Below, one piece after another: positions 1 to 15,289 of a stretch of 64,000 nucleotides of DNA (within the stretch, counting starts at the first letter, position 1; each line of letters starts with the position of its first letter). The stretch is taken from NCBI RefSeq assembly GCF_933775445.1, contig NC_065872.1, forward strand, positions 9,796,001-9,860,000, read 5' to 3'. Made by a program: the position numbers and the translations under genes. A model generated the notes under the pieces. The model was not told the DNA's origin and did not search any database. It was given only the letters and a program-made list of their open reading frames with translations. This DNA comes from Argentina anserina (Eukaryota; Streptophyta; Magnoliopsida; Rosales; Rosaceae).

Positions 1-3000
1 ACTATCAACACTTTTTGGGTAAAGATCATCCCAACTTGTATTGATGATTAGCTATCATGTATGTATGTATGTAGTGGTGCATCTTATTGTGGCTTGTGGG
101 CTACTTGCTTATTATTATTATTATTTTTGGTCTGAGGGCTACTTGCTTATATTTTGTAGGATCTAAGCTCCTTTTGCCCCCACTCCATCAATTTTTTGTA
201 CTTATTTAAGCAATAGAAACGTGGGTCTAGAGACTAGCGTCCTGGTTAGTTTGGGATCTTTAAGCCCTCCCTTGGATTCAAGTTTATTTGGCTAAGTTTT
301 GAGTTTAAATCCAATAATTATTGGCATTAAGAATCTAAGATACCTTAAGCTTTGTATGTATCTATGTGCCACAAGCCCCCTAAGATCCTAATGTAAAGGA
401 TGAAATTTTATTCGAGTAAAGCTTTCCTCTCTTGCCAATCACTCATGGGTTTGGTGGCATAACGTGAACGAATCCAATTTCTTAAGCAACAAAGATGATT
501 AATACTTTGAGGAAAATGAACTTTGCCCCCGATGGTTATGCTCCATCATGATCATAATTGCATAAGGGAGGCACATGTTTTATGTTTAAAGAGCACTAAT
601 GACATTTTGTTACTGCTTTTTAAGTAGTGTAAAAACATTTCACATAGCTAAAAGCTTCATTTTTGGAAGCTTATAGATAGTATCATTTGGTTAATGATAA
701 CATAAACTTAAGGTTTATAATTCTTGAATGAAGTAGATATTATCCGTTTGATATGGAAATTTTGGAACATATTAAACTTGATTAACTCGACCAAATTAGA
801 CAGAGATCCGAAGCACAAGCACATGATTGAACATATGTCTCCAAGAATCATCATCATTAGCATCAAAGGATGTCACATTCTACTACATCATATTACACCA
901 TACCAAGACTTGTCTGAATCTAATCAAAGTTATGATCCAATGGCTGAAATCCCATACAATCACTTTCTCCGTCTTCTTCTCCTTTCATTTCATCTCACAC
1001 CGAAAGCAGAGCATGGTCAAATGAGCTTTCATTTCCTCTCATCAACTAGGTCCTCCGAGAATGGAATGCATTTCATCATGGAGGTTGGGACCCCTTTCTC
1101 TTCCACATTCAGGTTGTGCAATTGAGTAGGGACTTAGATTTCTTCTCCAAAACCAAGTTGATGTAGGCTGCGAGTCAAGCTTGGACCAGCAGTCACAAGG
1201 GGTGTGTGTTTTGCCATCAATGTTTTCTGCTTGCTTGCTGCAACTTCGAATTGGATCGTTGCCGGCAACATTCAGGGTGGTTAATTTGGACCACGATTTG
1301 CGACACTGGAGGCCTTGGTATTAATAGTAGTAGTACTAGTAGTAGAGGCTTTTTCATGAATTGATTTAATTGACATATTTCCGCAGTGCATTAAACAACG
1401 TTGTTACTTGTTAGTGAGTACGGCGATAACTTGGGAAATAAGCTTCTCTCTGGATTTGCTTGGTATCCATATAACTTATTAGATTGGGTAATGATGATGC
1501 AAGCAATTTATAGTCACTGTAATTCCTAATTCATCCAATAATTATCAGAATCCGAACAAATTCAAGCACACAAATCCCAATAGGTTAGCTGGATCCGTGA
1601 ACTGGCATGTGAACGGCTCATGCAATAAAACAAAATGAGTGGAGATTGAACTCCATATATGTTTGGCCTGTTTTTGAATTATTTGTGAACTTGTATGTTT
1701 TTCAGTTTGTACCCGATTCATTTGCGAAATCGGCTAATATAATAAAAAAAGTTGCTACTTTTTGTATCTCTCTTTTGGGTCACTTGCATTAAAAGTCCAG
1801 CCCAATTTTATGAGTGCATCGGGCCTAGAATCTTCGAGAAGTTTACATATCGGACTCGCACATTCTCCTTGCACCGCTACACTGAATACTTGGTGTTGAG
1901 TCCTGCGATGACGGTGTAGGGAGACTCAGAAAGGCATTGGCGTATTTGCTTCCACGACCGTAATCAAATTTGAAAGGTTGCTCGATCTTCCAAGTTGAAG
2001 AGGTACCCCCTCTCGATTGTTTTTGGCTCAATGGGGACATTATATCCGTAGCAAAAAGTTCAAGAACTATACGGACATGCTCCCTCAACTTAAAATATAG
2101 CTTCTTCCCTATTTTCTTATATGATCATATTATGCTTCATGCCAATGGGCAGAGACTGGAACTCTGGTAGTTGGAATAGAATTGTTAAATGGGTACTAGC
2201 TAGTAAGGGAAAGAAGGGGTAAGAAGGCCACGATAACCTTAAGAATGAGGCCAAATATATATAGCTAGTATCGATTTATCTCCTATGTAATGTATAAACA
2301 AAAGGTTATGATTTATGAATTTCTAATTCATGTTGTTATCTGGTTCTTAATTTTATAATATCTCACGTTTTATGCAATGACCAACTTCTGATTGATAAAA
2401 AATGCAAGTATCTATGAAACAATGAGATGAGACAACGAATTGATCATATCACCGATGTGGAGAGGTCATATCAATTTGGAACTTGTATGAAACCCATTTT
2501 CAGCCAATCTTTTTTATTTTCGATCTTCTGTTTTATTTTACATTCGATATATGTATTTCGAAAATGTAGTGTTAGCTAGAAGACAAGTTGTCCGGACTCA
2601 AACTTAGGACCAGACGGCCAGTATATGGGAAATGGACCAAAAGTCCAAAACTCTATTAATTTGTTATCAATATTAATGAATGTATAATAAATCAGATCGT
2701 AAGACTTGTTTGCCGACTTTGCTACAGCTATCATATCAATTTTAAACTTTTAAAGTTGAAAGTTTCACTCTCTCCCGGTCTAGGTATACGACAGTTCTCA
2801 GGTATGAATCCTTGCATCAGTTGCATGCAGTATATTTCATACGTTGGTATTTGATAGATCTTCTTGTATCACCAACCGACACACTGGTTAGATCAATTTT
2901 GGTGGAAGACCACGTAACTCTCCGGATCGGAGTCCGGAGCTATCTGATGGATGTATCAGATCGATGTGTACCTCCAATCTTCTTCCATGCGAACCACCAT

Positions 3001-3760
3001 GTGAGAATGGACCATTACAGTTAAACTGAAAGCTTCAATGCCAGCAGCTATGGCCTATGGGGCATATATGCTTCTGAGGTCAGCAAATATGAAGCTACTG
3101 CAGCTGTATGTTATAGTGAAGATCCACGTATCCACGTATATGGTTGTTCTCGCAATCAAGTGTTCGTTTTCGGATTGGCATATTTGCCAACCAGATTTCT
3201 CCTTCATATTTCATTCACATTCCTTAAGGGCTAAGGCTGTTTAATATTAACGATTTTTATCATCCAACCCATAAATCACGGGTAAGTGAGATCACAAGAC
3301 ATTTCTCTTGACAAATATTCACAGTTCACATTTCTTTTCACTTTAATTTATTAAATTAGAGGACATCAAATCTCGATTATTGTGAGTCTAACTTGCCCCA
3401 TTCCGATTCTTTTGTGTTTAACAAATATATACTTGAACTCTTTCTTTCCCTAATCAATCTATCCCCAGACATTTTTATTCATATACATAAACTTGTTATT
3501 AGATTAATTCGCTAAACAATCTTTGACACACACAACACCAATACATGCACTAATATACAGTAGATTGGAATCATGCCTTTGACATGTCTAAAAGATTGAA
3601 TTTGGATAATATATGTCATATAGATGATTTACAAGATCAGTAACAGTAGTGTATAAGCATACAATAATGAAACTGAAATGATTTATGAAAATTCCAAACT
3701 CAAAGTAGAAAGTTATGTATGTAGCTTCTGCATTAGTGTCATGATCTGATGAGCTAGCTC
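1..3760. other. Intergenic DNA, no gene recognised
   Basis: AT-rich sequence with only short open frames (longest about 130 codons) that lack recognisable domains, splice context or signal sequences. A short ATGT run lies near position 57. I see no LTRs, inverted termini or RNA gene that I can support. The last part, from about 3760, becomes C/A-rich and grades into the SQE leader. It may be old decayed repeat DNA plus the SQE promoter. Confidence 0.5.
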
Positions 3761-3787
3761 TGTAACTAACTATGAAGAGTCGGGCAG

Positions 3788-4113
3788 GTGTCTAACTCCG
3801 CCATAACTACGATCATTAAGCAGACCGCAACCGACAACCACTTGTTAAAATGCAAGTCCAACACCCAATCTTCCAGGGCCATCTTCCACCACAACAACAA
3901 AGCTCCCAGATTTTCCCTCACACCCATCTCCGTCACCTCAAACCTCACCTTCCCACAATCACCTCTCTCTGCTTCCACAAACCCACATCACCAACACCCC
4001 AATAAACAAACCCCAAAAGCCCAACCAGTTCCACCTGCATTCCAACTCAAACAGACAACACAACCAAACAGGCACATTCTTCTTCTTCATTGATTAATTC
4101 GAAAAAGGCGACA
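3788..4113 (+). promoter_or_regulatory. Putative SQE 5' leader / proximal promoter
   Basis: A CCA/CAA-rich stretch leads directly to the SQE start codon, as plant 5' untranslated leaders often do. An open frame runs through it but ends just before the SQE ATG and resembles no protein I know. I cannot place the transcription start or a clear TATA box, so this is an inference from composition and position. Confidence 0.35.
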
Positions 4114-7334
<3,221 letters not shown>

Positions 7335-7610
7335 GAGGCTTTATTTTCAAGAGTAGAGAAATATCAGCTCCTACCTGCAACATTCATTATTGATCGTAGT
7401 TTTCTATTGCATCCATTCTATTGATATAGGACTGTTCTCTGAGTGTATGAACAATCATTCATGTAAAACTCTCTGTACATCTTGTACTTGTAGTGCACAT
7501 TGTTTGAAAATATTAAAGATGATATATGCATTGCAATTGCCGATAGTCATACTTCTTTCTTAAACTCACTGTTATATAGAAACGGAAGCTACAAAAGAAA
7601 AGAAAAAAGG

Positions 7611-7646
<36 letters not shown>

Positions 7647-8097
7647 TGTTCAGAGAAATGCATTACCCTGCATGAAGATATATAGACATTTCTTCATTAT
7701 TGACCAAAAAAAAAACGAAAATCTAAGAAAATATTCTTTTATGGTGGTTATCTTGGAACATGTTGTCGACATTTTGCAACAGGTGTTAAACCTTTTCCAA
7801 TTAAAGGAGGAATATGATGTTAAACCTTTTCCAATTAAAGGAGGCATGTGAGATGATAGCGCATTTCACTTCAGTTATAGAAAAATGAAATAGTATATAG
7901 TGATAGGCTGATAGCAACACTATAGCAGATTGGCAGACAAGTCTGTAGATGGTGACCCTTATGTTGTATCTATCTCTGTAATTTGTGACCTTGTGTTGTA
8001 TCTATATCTCTAAATCAGTTTCCATTACAAGACACACAGCTGCATTCTGAGAGATAGAGGAATCTGTAATACGTTGCATACGCTGAAGATGCTGACA
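7335..8097. other. SQE 3' region and spacer with (TA)n microsatellite
   Basis: Likely 3' UTR and intergenic spacer between the intact SQE and its degenerate duplicate. It contains a TA dinucleotide run at about 7617-7642. A 25-bp motif (ttaaaccttttccaattaaa region) is repeated directly at about 7787 and 7820. No coding sequence was recognised. Confidence 0.5.
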
Positions 8098-9550
8098 ATG
8101 GTGGCCTGCACCTTCGTTTATGTTTAGTGTGCTTCTTATTTGTGTTCTCCGTCGCCGCGATTTAGCCTTTGCCAAAGATAAGAGAAAGTTGATATGCAAG
8201 TATCTTGTTACAGAAGAAAGTGTGAAGGGCTCCGGCACTGACGTAATCATTGTTGGTGCCGGTGTTGCTGGTGCTGCTCTCGCCTACACTCTTGGCAAGT
8301 TTAGAAAACAAAGACAAACACTTCTACTTGAGGAGTTGTTTACTTCAGGAACCATGCATGTCCTTGATTTTGTTTTGCTATACATAGAGGGTTGCTTTTA
8401 GTTGTTATATGCATTCTACTTTAGTATTGTTTGTTACACAAGTTATCTACATTTTATGTACCAGTGATCTCCCTTAAAGAGCTATTCATGTGATCACTAT
8501 TTTATCCTGCTAATCTTAGGATGGAAGATGAGTTCACGTCATTGAAAGGAACTTGACAGAGCCGAATAGAATCGTTGGTGAATATCTCCAGCCGGGGGGG
8601 GATACCTGAAGTTGGTTGAATTGGATCTTCAGGGTAATGAAATGCTATATGCAGCTTTTGGAATGACTCGCTGCTCATACATGCATAATTTGGCCCCATT
8701 GAAATGGTTAAGATCTTTACTAACCCATAACATGTACGAGCATTGGTTTCAGATTGCATTGACGAAATCGATGCTCAGCAAGTGCTTGGATATGCTATTT
8801 TCAAAGATGGGAAGAGCACTAAGCTGTCCTATCCCTTGGAACAGTTCCACTCAGATGTTGCTGGTAGAGGTTTCCACAATGGATGAGAGCAAAAGCTGCT
8901 AGTCTTCCCAAGTACAGCTTCTTGCCTAGGCCTCCACATTTGAATGATCCCTTCTTTTGTTACCTTTTGTTCCATATTCTTTTTTGTTCTTAGAGTAACG
9001 CTTCGACTTTTCCATGCCAAAATCCTTCTTAGGTGTGATTTTGTTCTAGGAAATCTATGCTTGATTTCAGTTACTTGCATCCTAAGTGTTCGATGTTTAT
9101 AAATTCTCAGTGTACAACTGGAGCAAGGTACAGTCACATCCCTGCTTGAAGAAAATGGAACAATTAAGGGGGTTCAATACAAAACAAAGGATGGTCAAGT
9201 ATTTAAATCTCATCCTAAGTCTTTCAATCTGCGCCGTACTCTTTACAAGTCTCAGGTATATATGGTTGTCTTCTTCAAGTCTGCAACTCTTGGTTCCATT
9301 AAGAGAAAATCAACTACGCATTTGTTCCCGTAGTCTCCTACTCGAAATAACAAATATTCCTGTTTTGACCCACCATTTCAGTATCTTAAGTTCTCAACTA
9401 CCATTTCTATGAGTAACCCTCCACACTTGCAATATGTATATTATCGATTGTTCTAGCTACTTCTTAACAGGTTGAAGTGCACTTTCTTTTTGTGGGATTA
9501 GTTATGGAAAATTGTGAACTACCATATACAAATCATGGTCATGTTATAAT

Positions 9551-10073
9551 CAAGGACTAAAATATCGATAATATCGTTGATATTATTGCGATATTTTCGT
9601 TTTTTTGAACTATGGAAACTTTCTTCACATACCAAACAAATATCGAACGATATTTAGGAAATTTAGTCAAATATCGCGAATTTATCGAAATTACAAATAT
9701 CGAACGATATTTAGGAAATTTCGTCAAATATCGCGAATTTATCGAAATTCTCACGACATTCTCGATATTTTGCCGATAAATTGCCTTAAACTCATCTCAA
9801 ATGTTGAAAATTGAGATAAAATAATGGCGTTGGTAGGATGAATCGAACCTTGCACTCCCAGGATGTATCAAATCATCCCAACCATCCCCACTGGGATGGG
9901 TTTTGTGTTATATTTGTACATAATAATATATAAGTGATTTCTAATAATTTCAAAATATTTTAATTATTTTGATCGATATTTTTACAAAAATCGATATTTT
10001 CCGATATTTCTTTCGAAATATCCATTTTTTCATAAGGTCAATATTTTCAATTTCTCCGATATTTTAGTCCTTG
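9551..10073. mobile_element. hAT-like MITE inside SQE pseudogene exon 5
   Basis: A 523-bp insertion with terminal inverted repeats CAAGGACTAAAATATCG and its complement at the right end. It is flanked by the 8-bp duplication GTTATAAT (9543-9550 and 10074-10081). Removing one duplication and the element restores the exon 5 reading ..NHGHVII/IADPSP... It is AT-rich, with many ATATCG motifs and an internal direct repeat of about 52 bp (near 9643 and 9695). An 8-bp target duplication is typical of the hAT superfamily. No transposase is encoded. Confidence 0.88.
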
Positions 10074-10149
10074 GTTATAATAGCCGATCCATCTCCAATT
10101 GTCTTTTATCCAATCAGTAGAACAGAGCTTCGTTGTTCGGTTGATGTGC

Positions 10150-11721
10150 TGATATGAGCACTTTGTGCGACGTTTTTAACATGTTTTTACCTCAATTTGT
10201 ACTTTGCTTAGCCCTTATTGTTGTATTATTGAGTCATTGAGTCGTAGTAAGAGTCTTGAGCGGTATTGGATGCATTTTTGTGCTTACATGAGTTAAAATG
10301 CATAATTGGTTTAGAGTCCTAGTTTGACTAGGAATCCTTGTTAGGTTTTGAAACTAATTATCTCTTACTTATGATTTTATTTTCTTATTTTCAGATTGGA
10401 TTGAAGAGATAATTAAAGAAAAAAGATGGAGCCAAGTCATGCAACAATTAAATAGAAAATGATCATTAAAGGCATAAAACATGGCATGTTTTAGGGATTA
10501 AAGCATGACATGTTTTAGAGATTAAAGCATGACATGTTTTAGGGATTAAAGCATGGCATGTTTTAAGGAATAAAACTTTCCATGATTTAAGGGATTAAAG
10601 CATGACATTATTATAGGAAGAAAGAAGCAATTTCAAACTCTCCATCTTTCCTCTATATATACATGGCTTCACCTCTCAAATATCATCACTTCTCATTAGC
10701 ATTTAAGAGCCAAAACTCTACCAAAACACCACCATAAATTTCCCTCACAAATTAGCCAAGCCGTCCACCCCAAAACTATCATCATCTCCACCGAGTTTCA
10801 CTATTGAAGACACACCTCCAAGGTTTCTACAACGTGTGATTCTCGCAACTCATCTCCATGGCTTCGTCTATTTGTGTTAATCTATAATTCTTTGTCTATG
10901 AAGATTGTAAGTTGTTATTTATGTGAAAATATTGGTTTTGTATTTGTTTTAGAATTTTCAGATTGTTTTATTGGATTTTTGGATCTTTGCCGAATTGATG
11001 GTTTTCTATAATTAATGAGTTTGTATTTCTATTGTTGTGTTCTAATCATCTTTCTCATACTTTTAGATAATTTTCAGATATGTGCATATGAATTTAGTGG
11101 TTGGATGCAATCCCTAAGATTGTGTTTGAGTGCTAGATTCATCAACCATATTGACACAAATCGAATCATGCCCTAAGTAGGTTCGATTTGTGTTGATTAA
11201 AAGTGGTAAAAATTCTGGAAATTTGCATGTGAAACCATGGTGGGTGACGCCATACATGAAACATGTCTCCAACAAAGATTTGGTGCTTAAATGTAACCTT
11301 ATTTGATTTCTACTCTAAGTGTTATTGAATTCGATTGCATGCAAATTTAGATTAGGCCCTAAGTCAATCTAAATGTTAATTGAAATCTTGTACGATTAGA
11401 TGATCCCCTAAGGCTTTAATTGTATTGGTGTCTAAAAAGTATGTAATTGGTTGAATTAGAATGCATGATAGGTTCGAACTTGTAATTATGTGGTGTAATG
11501 GTAAATTTGGTTTAAGTTTGTTAAAGAGAAGTCGATCATGTAAATAATAATTTAGGTTTTATTTTAGTAGTTAATAATCAATCTCAAACCCCCCATTATT
11601 TGTTAACACTAAAAGTTTAGAGTTCCCTTCAATTCCCCGGAAAGAACGATCCCTGCTTATTCTATACTAACGATGATGTTTTATAGGGTTTATTATAGAC
11701 GTTTTAACCAACGCTCTATCA
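10150..11721. mobile_element. Solo-LTR-like insertion in SQE pseudogene exon 5
   Basis: A 1572-bp insertion beginning TGATATGAGC and ending GCTCTATCA, i.e. TG...CA ends with short imperfect inverted termini. It is flanked by the 5-bp direct repeat TGTGC (10145-10149 and 11722-11726). The SQE exon continues on either side (..SVDV / PGQKVHS..). There is no coding sequence, PBS or second LTR inside. TG/CA ends plus a 5-bp duplication are the hallmarks of a solo LTR left by recombination. A non-autonomous (TRIM-like) element is the alternative. Four short direct repeats around 'catgttttagggattaaag' lie near 10480-10590. Confidence 0.8.
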
Positions 11722-12403
11722 TGTGCCAGGCCAAAAAGTACATTCTATTGTTAATGATGAAATGGCCAAGTATTTGAAGAATGTGGTAGCTCCACAAGTA
11801 TTTCAATTTTCCCGGTGTACTTAAAGTTCAATTGCATCATTTTGAATATTTGCCTTGAAATTTTTGTTTCCTCCTTTCTGGCTAGAGCCTGCTTCTTCTA
11901 TTGATAATTAATCTAAATAATCATGTCTGTTTCAGCTTCCACCTCAACTTCATGATGCCTTCATATCCGCTATTAAGTAAGGAAACATTAGAACTATGCC
12001 AAATAGAAGCATGCCTGCTAATCCACAGCTTACTCTGGGAGCTCTTCTAGTAGGTGATGGCGTGATGCTTTCAATATGTGTCATGCTTTCACTGGTGGAG
12101 GAATGACTGTCGCACTGGCTGATATTGTTGTACTGAGGGATTTTCTTAAGCCATTGCGTGACCTAAAAAACGCACCTTCATTGTGCATTATCCTTGAATC
12201 CTTTTATACCTTACGCAAGGTATTATTTCTACGCAGGTATCTGTTATTCTAATTGTCAATGCGACTGTGCGTGGAAGGATTTTCCAGGTTGACAGATTAA
12301 GCAAAATATTTCTGATGTGATATATTGTATACATCTTATGGAGATAATAGTTGGTACAAGTATTTATGTCAGAAGGATCAACATGCAACATATATGTGCA
12401 ATT

Positions 12404-13066
12404 TGTTGGGGAATGCGGAAGAATGAACTGTAGAATGAAAATCGAAATAACTCACAACCACAAACGAAAATAAAAATGATAGAGAATATCGGGATTTAAC
12501 GTGGTTCGGCAAAGTGCATACGTCCACGGGTAGAAACAATAAAGAACCTCCACTATACGAAGAAAGGTTACACCGAGAGAAACACTACTTCAAGACTCAC
12601 ACTTGAAGGGATACACTCTCACATACTTTATTTTGCTACACACATAAAACTCTCTACTTGGATTTTCTCTCTATCTCTCACTCTTGATCACACATAAGAT
12701 GATCTCTCCCTTATTGTTCTTCTATGTTTATTGCACCACTTCTCATGCCTTTATATAGGCAAACATCTTTGTGTAATTCATGTATTTGCACGTAACATGC
12801 ATGGAAGCAAAGTCAATCTTCTTCTTTGATTCATGCTCAATGTTGGCATGCTCATCAATGCATTCTTCTTTCTTTGTCAAACAAATCAACCACCTACCAC
12901 CATAAGGTTGTAGATTTGTTTCTTACCTTCAACATAGGTTGCTCTAAGTTTCAACAAAATCAACTCCATCAATTAATGGGTCACCAAAGCAATGGGTGTG
13001 CTTGATTTACTCATGTGAACATCACATAGTTTTCACACCTCCATTAAGGAGGGATTGACCCTATCA
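12404..13066. mobile_element. Solo-LTR-like insertion in SQE pseudogene intron 6
   Basis: A 663-bp insertion starting TGTTGGGGAATGCGG and ending CCCTATCA, flanked by the 5-bp duplication CAATT (12399-12403 and 13067-13071). It includes the phrase 'taacgtggttcggc', which I recognise from many plant LTR/TRIM elements. No coding sequence or second LTR is present. A solo LTR is the simplest reading. Confidence 0.75.
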
Positions 13067-13072
13067 CAATTG

Positions 13073-13773
13073 CAGTAAGGGTGGACTTTTAGACACCGAA
13101 AAACCAAAAACTAACCAAAATGTACCGAACTGACACCGAGAAATCAAAACTGAACAAAACCGATCTATCGGTTCCGGTTTTAACATCAAACTAAATAGTA
13201 CGGTTTTCAGTTTGCGGTTTTGTCCGTGTAAAAAACCGATCAAACTGAACTGAACTGAATCGACATATATATATATATAATTATTAATATTTAATATAGT
13301 AATAGGTGTACATTATGTTTTCATTGATTAAGAGTTACATACGATATACATGAGTTTACATGATTATGGTCTCGAAATGTTTAACTTAATTGCTCACAGT
13401 CTTTAACTCATTAAATATTACATTTTGGTTAATACTCTATCGTAACTTTGTTGATTTTATTTGTTGTTTCTAACTTATCGCAATCTAGTTTACTTATTTA
13501 CTAATTTGAAGTACTGAACTTGTAGCTTACTACTTTATTTTGATTTTAAATTTTATTTTTAAGTCAAGTGTGAAAAGTTATTACAAATGGTAGGTTATGT
13601 AACCGAAACTGAACCAAACCAAACCAAACCAAACTAAATTGTAAGTTAACTGAAACCGTGGTTAATAGATATTTTTTCCGATTTCGGTTTTGAGAAATAT
13701 AAAACTGATGCCTCGGATTCAATTTTCGGTTAGTGCTCTTAAACCGAACCGATAGAACCGAGTCCACCCCTAC
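13073..13773. mobile_element. hAT-like MITE with ACCGAA-rich ends
   Basis: About 700 bp bounded by TAAGGGTGGACT on the left and the complement of TAGGGGTGGACT on the right. Both ends are rich in 'aaccgaa/accgaac' motifs, like the larger element at 29997-32225. The left end abuts the preceding solo LTR's target duplication, and I could not find a clean 8-bp duplication of its own. The boundary is therefore approximate. No transposase was seen. Confidence 0.55.
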
Positions 13774-14459
13774 TTTCCACCTTAAATACTAGCTATCCAT
13801 TATAATTGATGTTTTACTTTTGCAGCCAATTGCTTCTACTATAAATACCTTGTCAGAAGCCCTGTACCAGGTATTCTCAGACTCTCCTGATCAAGCAAGG
13901 AAAGAGATGCGCCAAGCATGTTTCAACTATATATATCGTGGAGGTGTCTTTTCAACCGGACCAGTGGCTATGCTATCTGGTCTGAATCCTCGCCCGCTGA
14001 GTTTACTCTTCCACTTTTTTTCTGTACAAAATATATGGTGTTGCCAGTTTGCTACTACATTTTCCTTCACCTAAACGCATCTGGCCGGGTTGGAGCAAGA
14101 TTAATTTGGGTGTGTTTCTCTCCCCCACATTACATCACATTGTGAAAACAATGATTACGTAGAATGTGAAATCATTTTGGTTAGCTCCTTATTAGATATG
14201 TCTCTAGTTATTATGGAGGAACTTGCATTATTTTGTTATTTGAATTTCTATTCTCAGAACACATCGGGCATAATTTTCCTCATAATCAAGGCAGAAGGAG
14301 TGAGGTAGATGTTCTTTCCTGCAACTATTGCAGCTTTATATATATAGAGCTCCTCCAGCTGAACGACAAAATTTCAGATTTGTTGCTGTCTAAGTGTCAA
14401 GAAAAGGCAAACCCGCCCACACCTACAGAGAGGAAATTCTCAAAGCTTGTTATTTAAGT

Positions 14460-14899
14460 ACTTAATTGTCCAATCATATGTCTATTATTCTTGCCTTCAA
14501 TTTCTGTTTCAACTAGTTAAGAAGTTGCGGAAAATACTTGATTAGCTGAGATATTTTTCCACTAAACCAGTTGAGTTAATAAATGTAACGTCAGTGCCAT
14601 CTATTACTTCATTAAGTTTATTCCTTTGTAATGAGATGATAAAATTCATCAAAGTGTCACGTTTGTAAAACCTACAAGCTCTACCGCTCTACGTCGTAGA
14701 ACGTGAAATGCAAAGCGGGAAGAGATTAGAGATGGCATCAAAAGCATGACCTTCAGAATAACAGCACAAAAGTCTCCAACAACCTCATGCTGACAAGCCC
14801 TATTTGAGTTAATCTTAATGATCGGAGAATGCCAAGCAATCTCAGTCATTCATCACTAGGGTGGAGATTTCTTTCTTCTCCATATTTCTTAAGGGGACA
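14460..14899. other. Spacer between second and third SQE copies
   Basis: No gene recognised. It is probably the former 3' region of the second SQE copy plus the leader of the third copy. The last ~30 bp before the third copy's ATG (…aaggggacaATG) resemble the leader of the intact gene. Confidence 0.45.
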
Positions 14900-15115
14900 A
14901 TGATGGCGATCAATCCGTACGTTGTCTTTGAGTCTCTACTGGCTTTCCTTCTAATTCTCTTCGTGCTCATCCATCTCTGTCATTACTGTTACGGTAGCGC
15001 TGCTGCTAAGAACAAAGAAAAAGTAAGGAGCGTGAACAGGAATCTCATGCATGGCTCCGACACCGACATCATCATTGTTGGCGCCGCTCTCGCATTATAT
15101 TCTCGGCAAGGTAGA
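14900..15115 (+). pseudogene. Squalene epoxidase exon 1 fragment (third tandem copy)
   Basis: It starts MMAINPYVV, parallel to MVAIDPYVV of the intact gene. A hydrophobic segment, a YGSAAAKNKEKV linker and SDTDIIIVGA follow. The FAD motif is damaged: the bases for the GVAG part of GAGVAG are deleted, and one extra T near 15098 shifts the frame, so the exon end reads ALYSRQG instead of ALAYTLGK. The donor site (AAG|gtag) is still visible. No exon 2-8 sequence follows; a truncated Copia element begins about 170 bp on. It was duplicated, then decayed, and is non-functional. Confidence 0.88.
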
Positions 15116-15289
15116 TTATTTTTAAAAAAATGAAAAAGAAGAAGAAGAATTGAACAAGTGAAATTATAAATCTTTCTACCTGACTTTGGTAAAAAATTAT
15201 TTCAAACTAACAATATTATAGTAAAGGTGGTCTGTAAATTTGATTCCTAGTGATTTCATGCATGACATACCCCTTTGTATTATTTGGTC

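Larger units (their letters stand above)
8098..14370 (+). pseudogene. Squalene epoxidase pseudogene (second tandem copy), broken by insertions
   Basis: All eight SQE exons can be recognised in order: about 8098-8296, 8520-8635, 8753-8912, 9111-9255, 9471-11807 (interrupted), 11936-12220, 13826-14108 and 14258-14370. Exon 1 keeps the motif GSGTDVIIVGAGVAGAALAY, but the N-terminal frame is stopped by TAG soon after ATG. Exon 2 has an in-frame TGA and a run of eight G that shifts the frame. Exon 3 ends in a deletion and a stop. Exon 4 lacks much of the second nucleotide-binding segment. Exon 5 is split by a MITE and a solo-LTR-like insertion. Exon 6 has a stop and a GDA-region duplication/frameshift. 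Exons 7 and 8 carry frameshifts and stops. Intron positions match the intact gene, so it arose by DNA duplication, not retroposition. It cannot make an active enzyme. Confidence 0.93.

Noticed and set aside
3766..4093. Frames on both strands just upstream of SQE as an additional gene or uORF
   Set aside because: Composition is leader-like, with no conserved domain. It is reported as probable 5' leader instead.
4090..4113. Upstream in-frame TTG start for SQE
   Set aside because: The ATG at 4114 matches the family N-terminus and the parallel start in the third copy (14900). A non-ATG start is not needed.
7617..7642. TA run as part of a MITE end
   Set aside because: It is a plain dinucleotide microsatellite. 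No inverted termini or duplication flank it.
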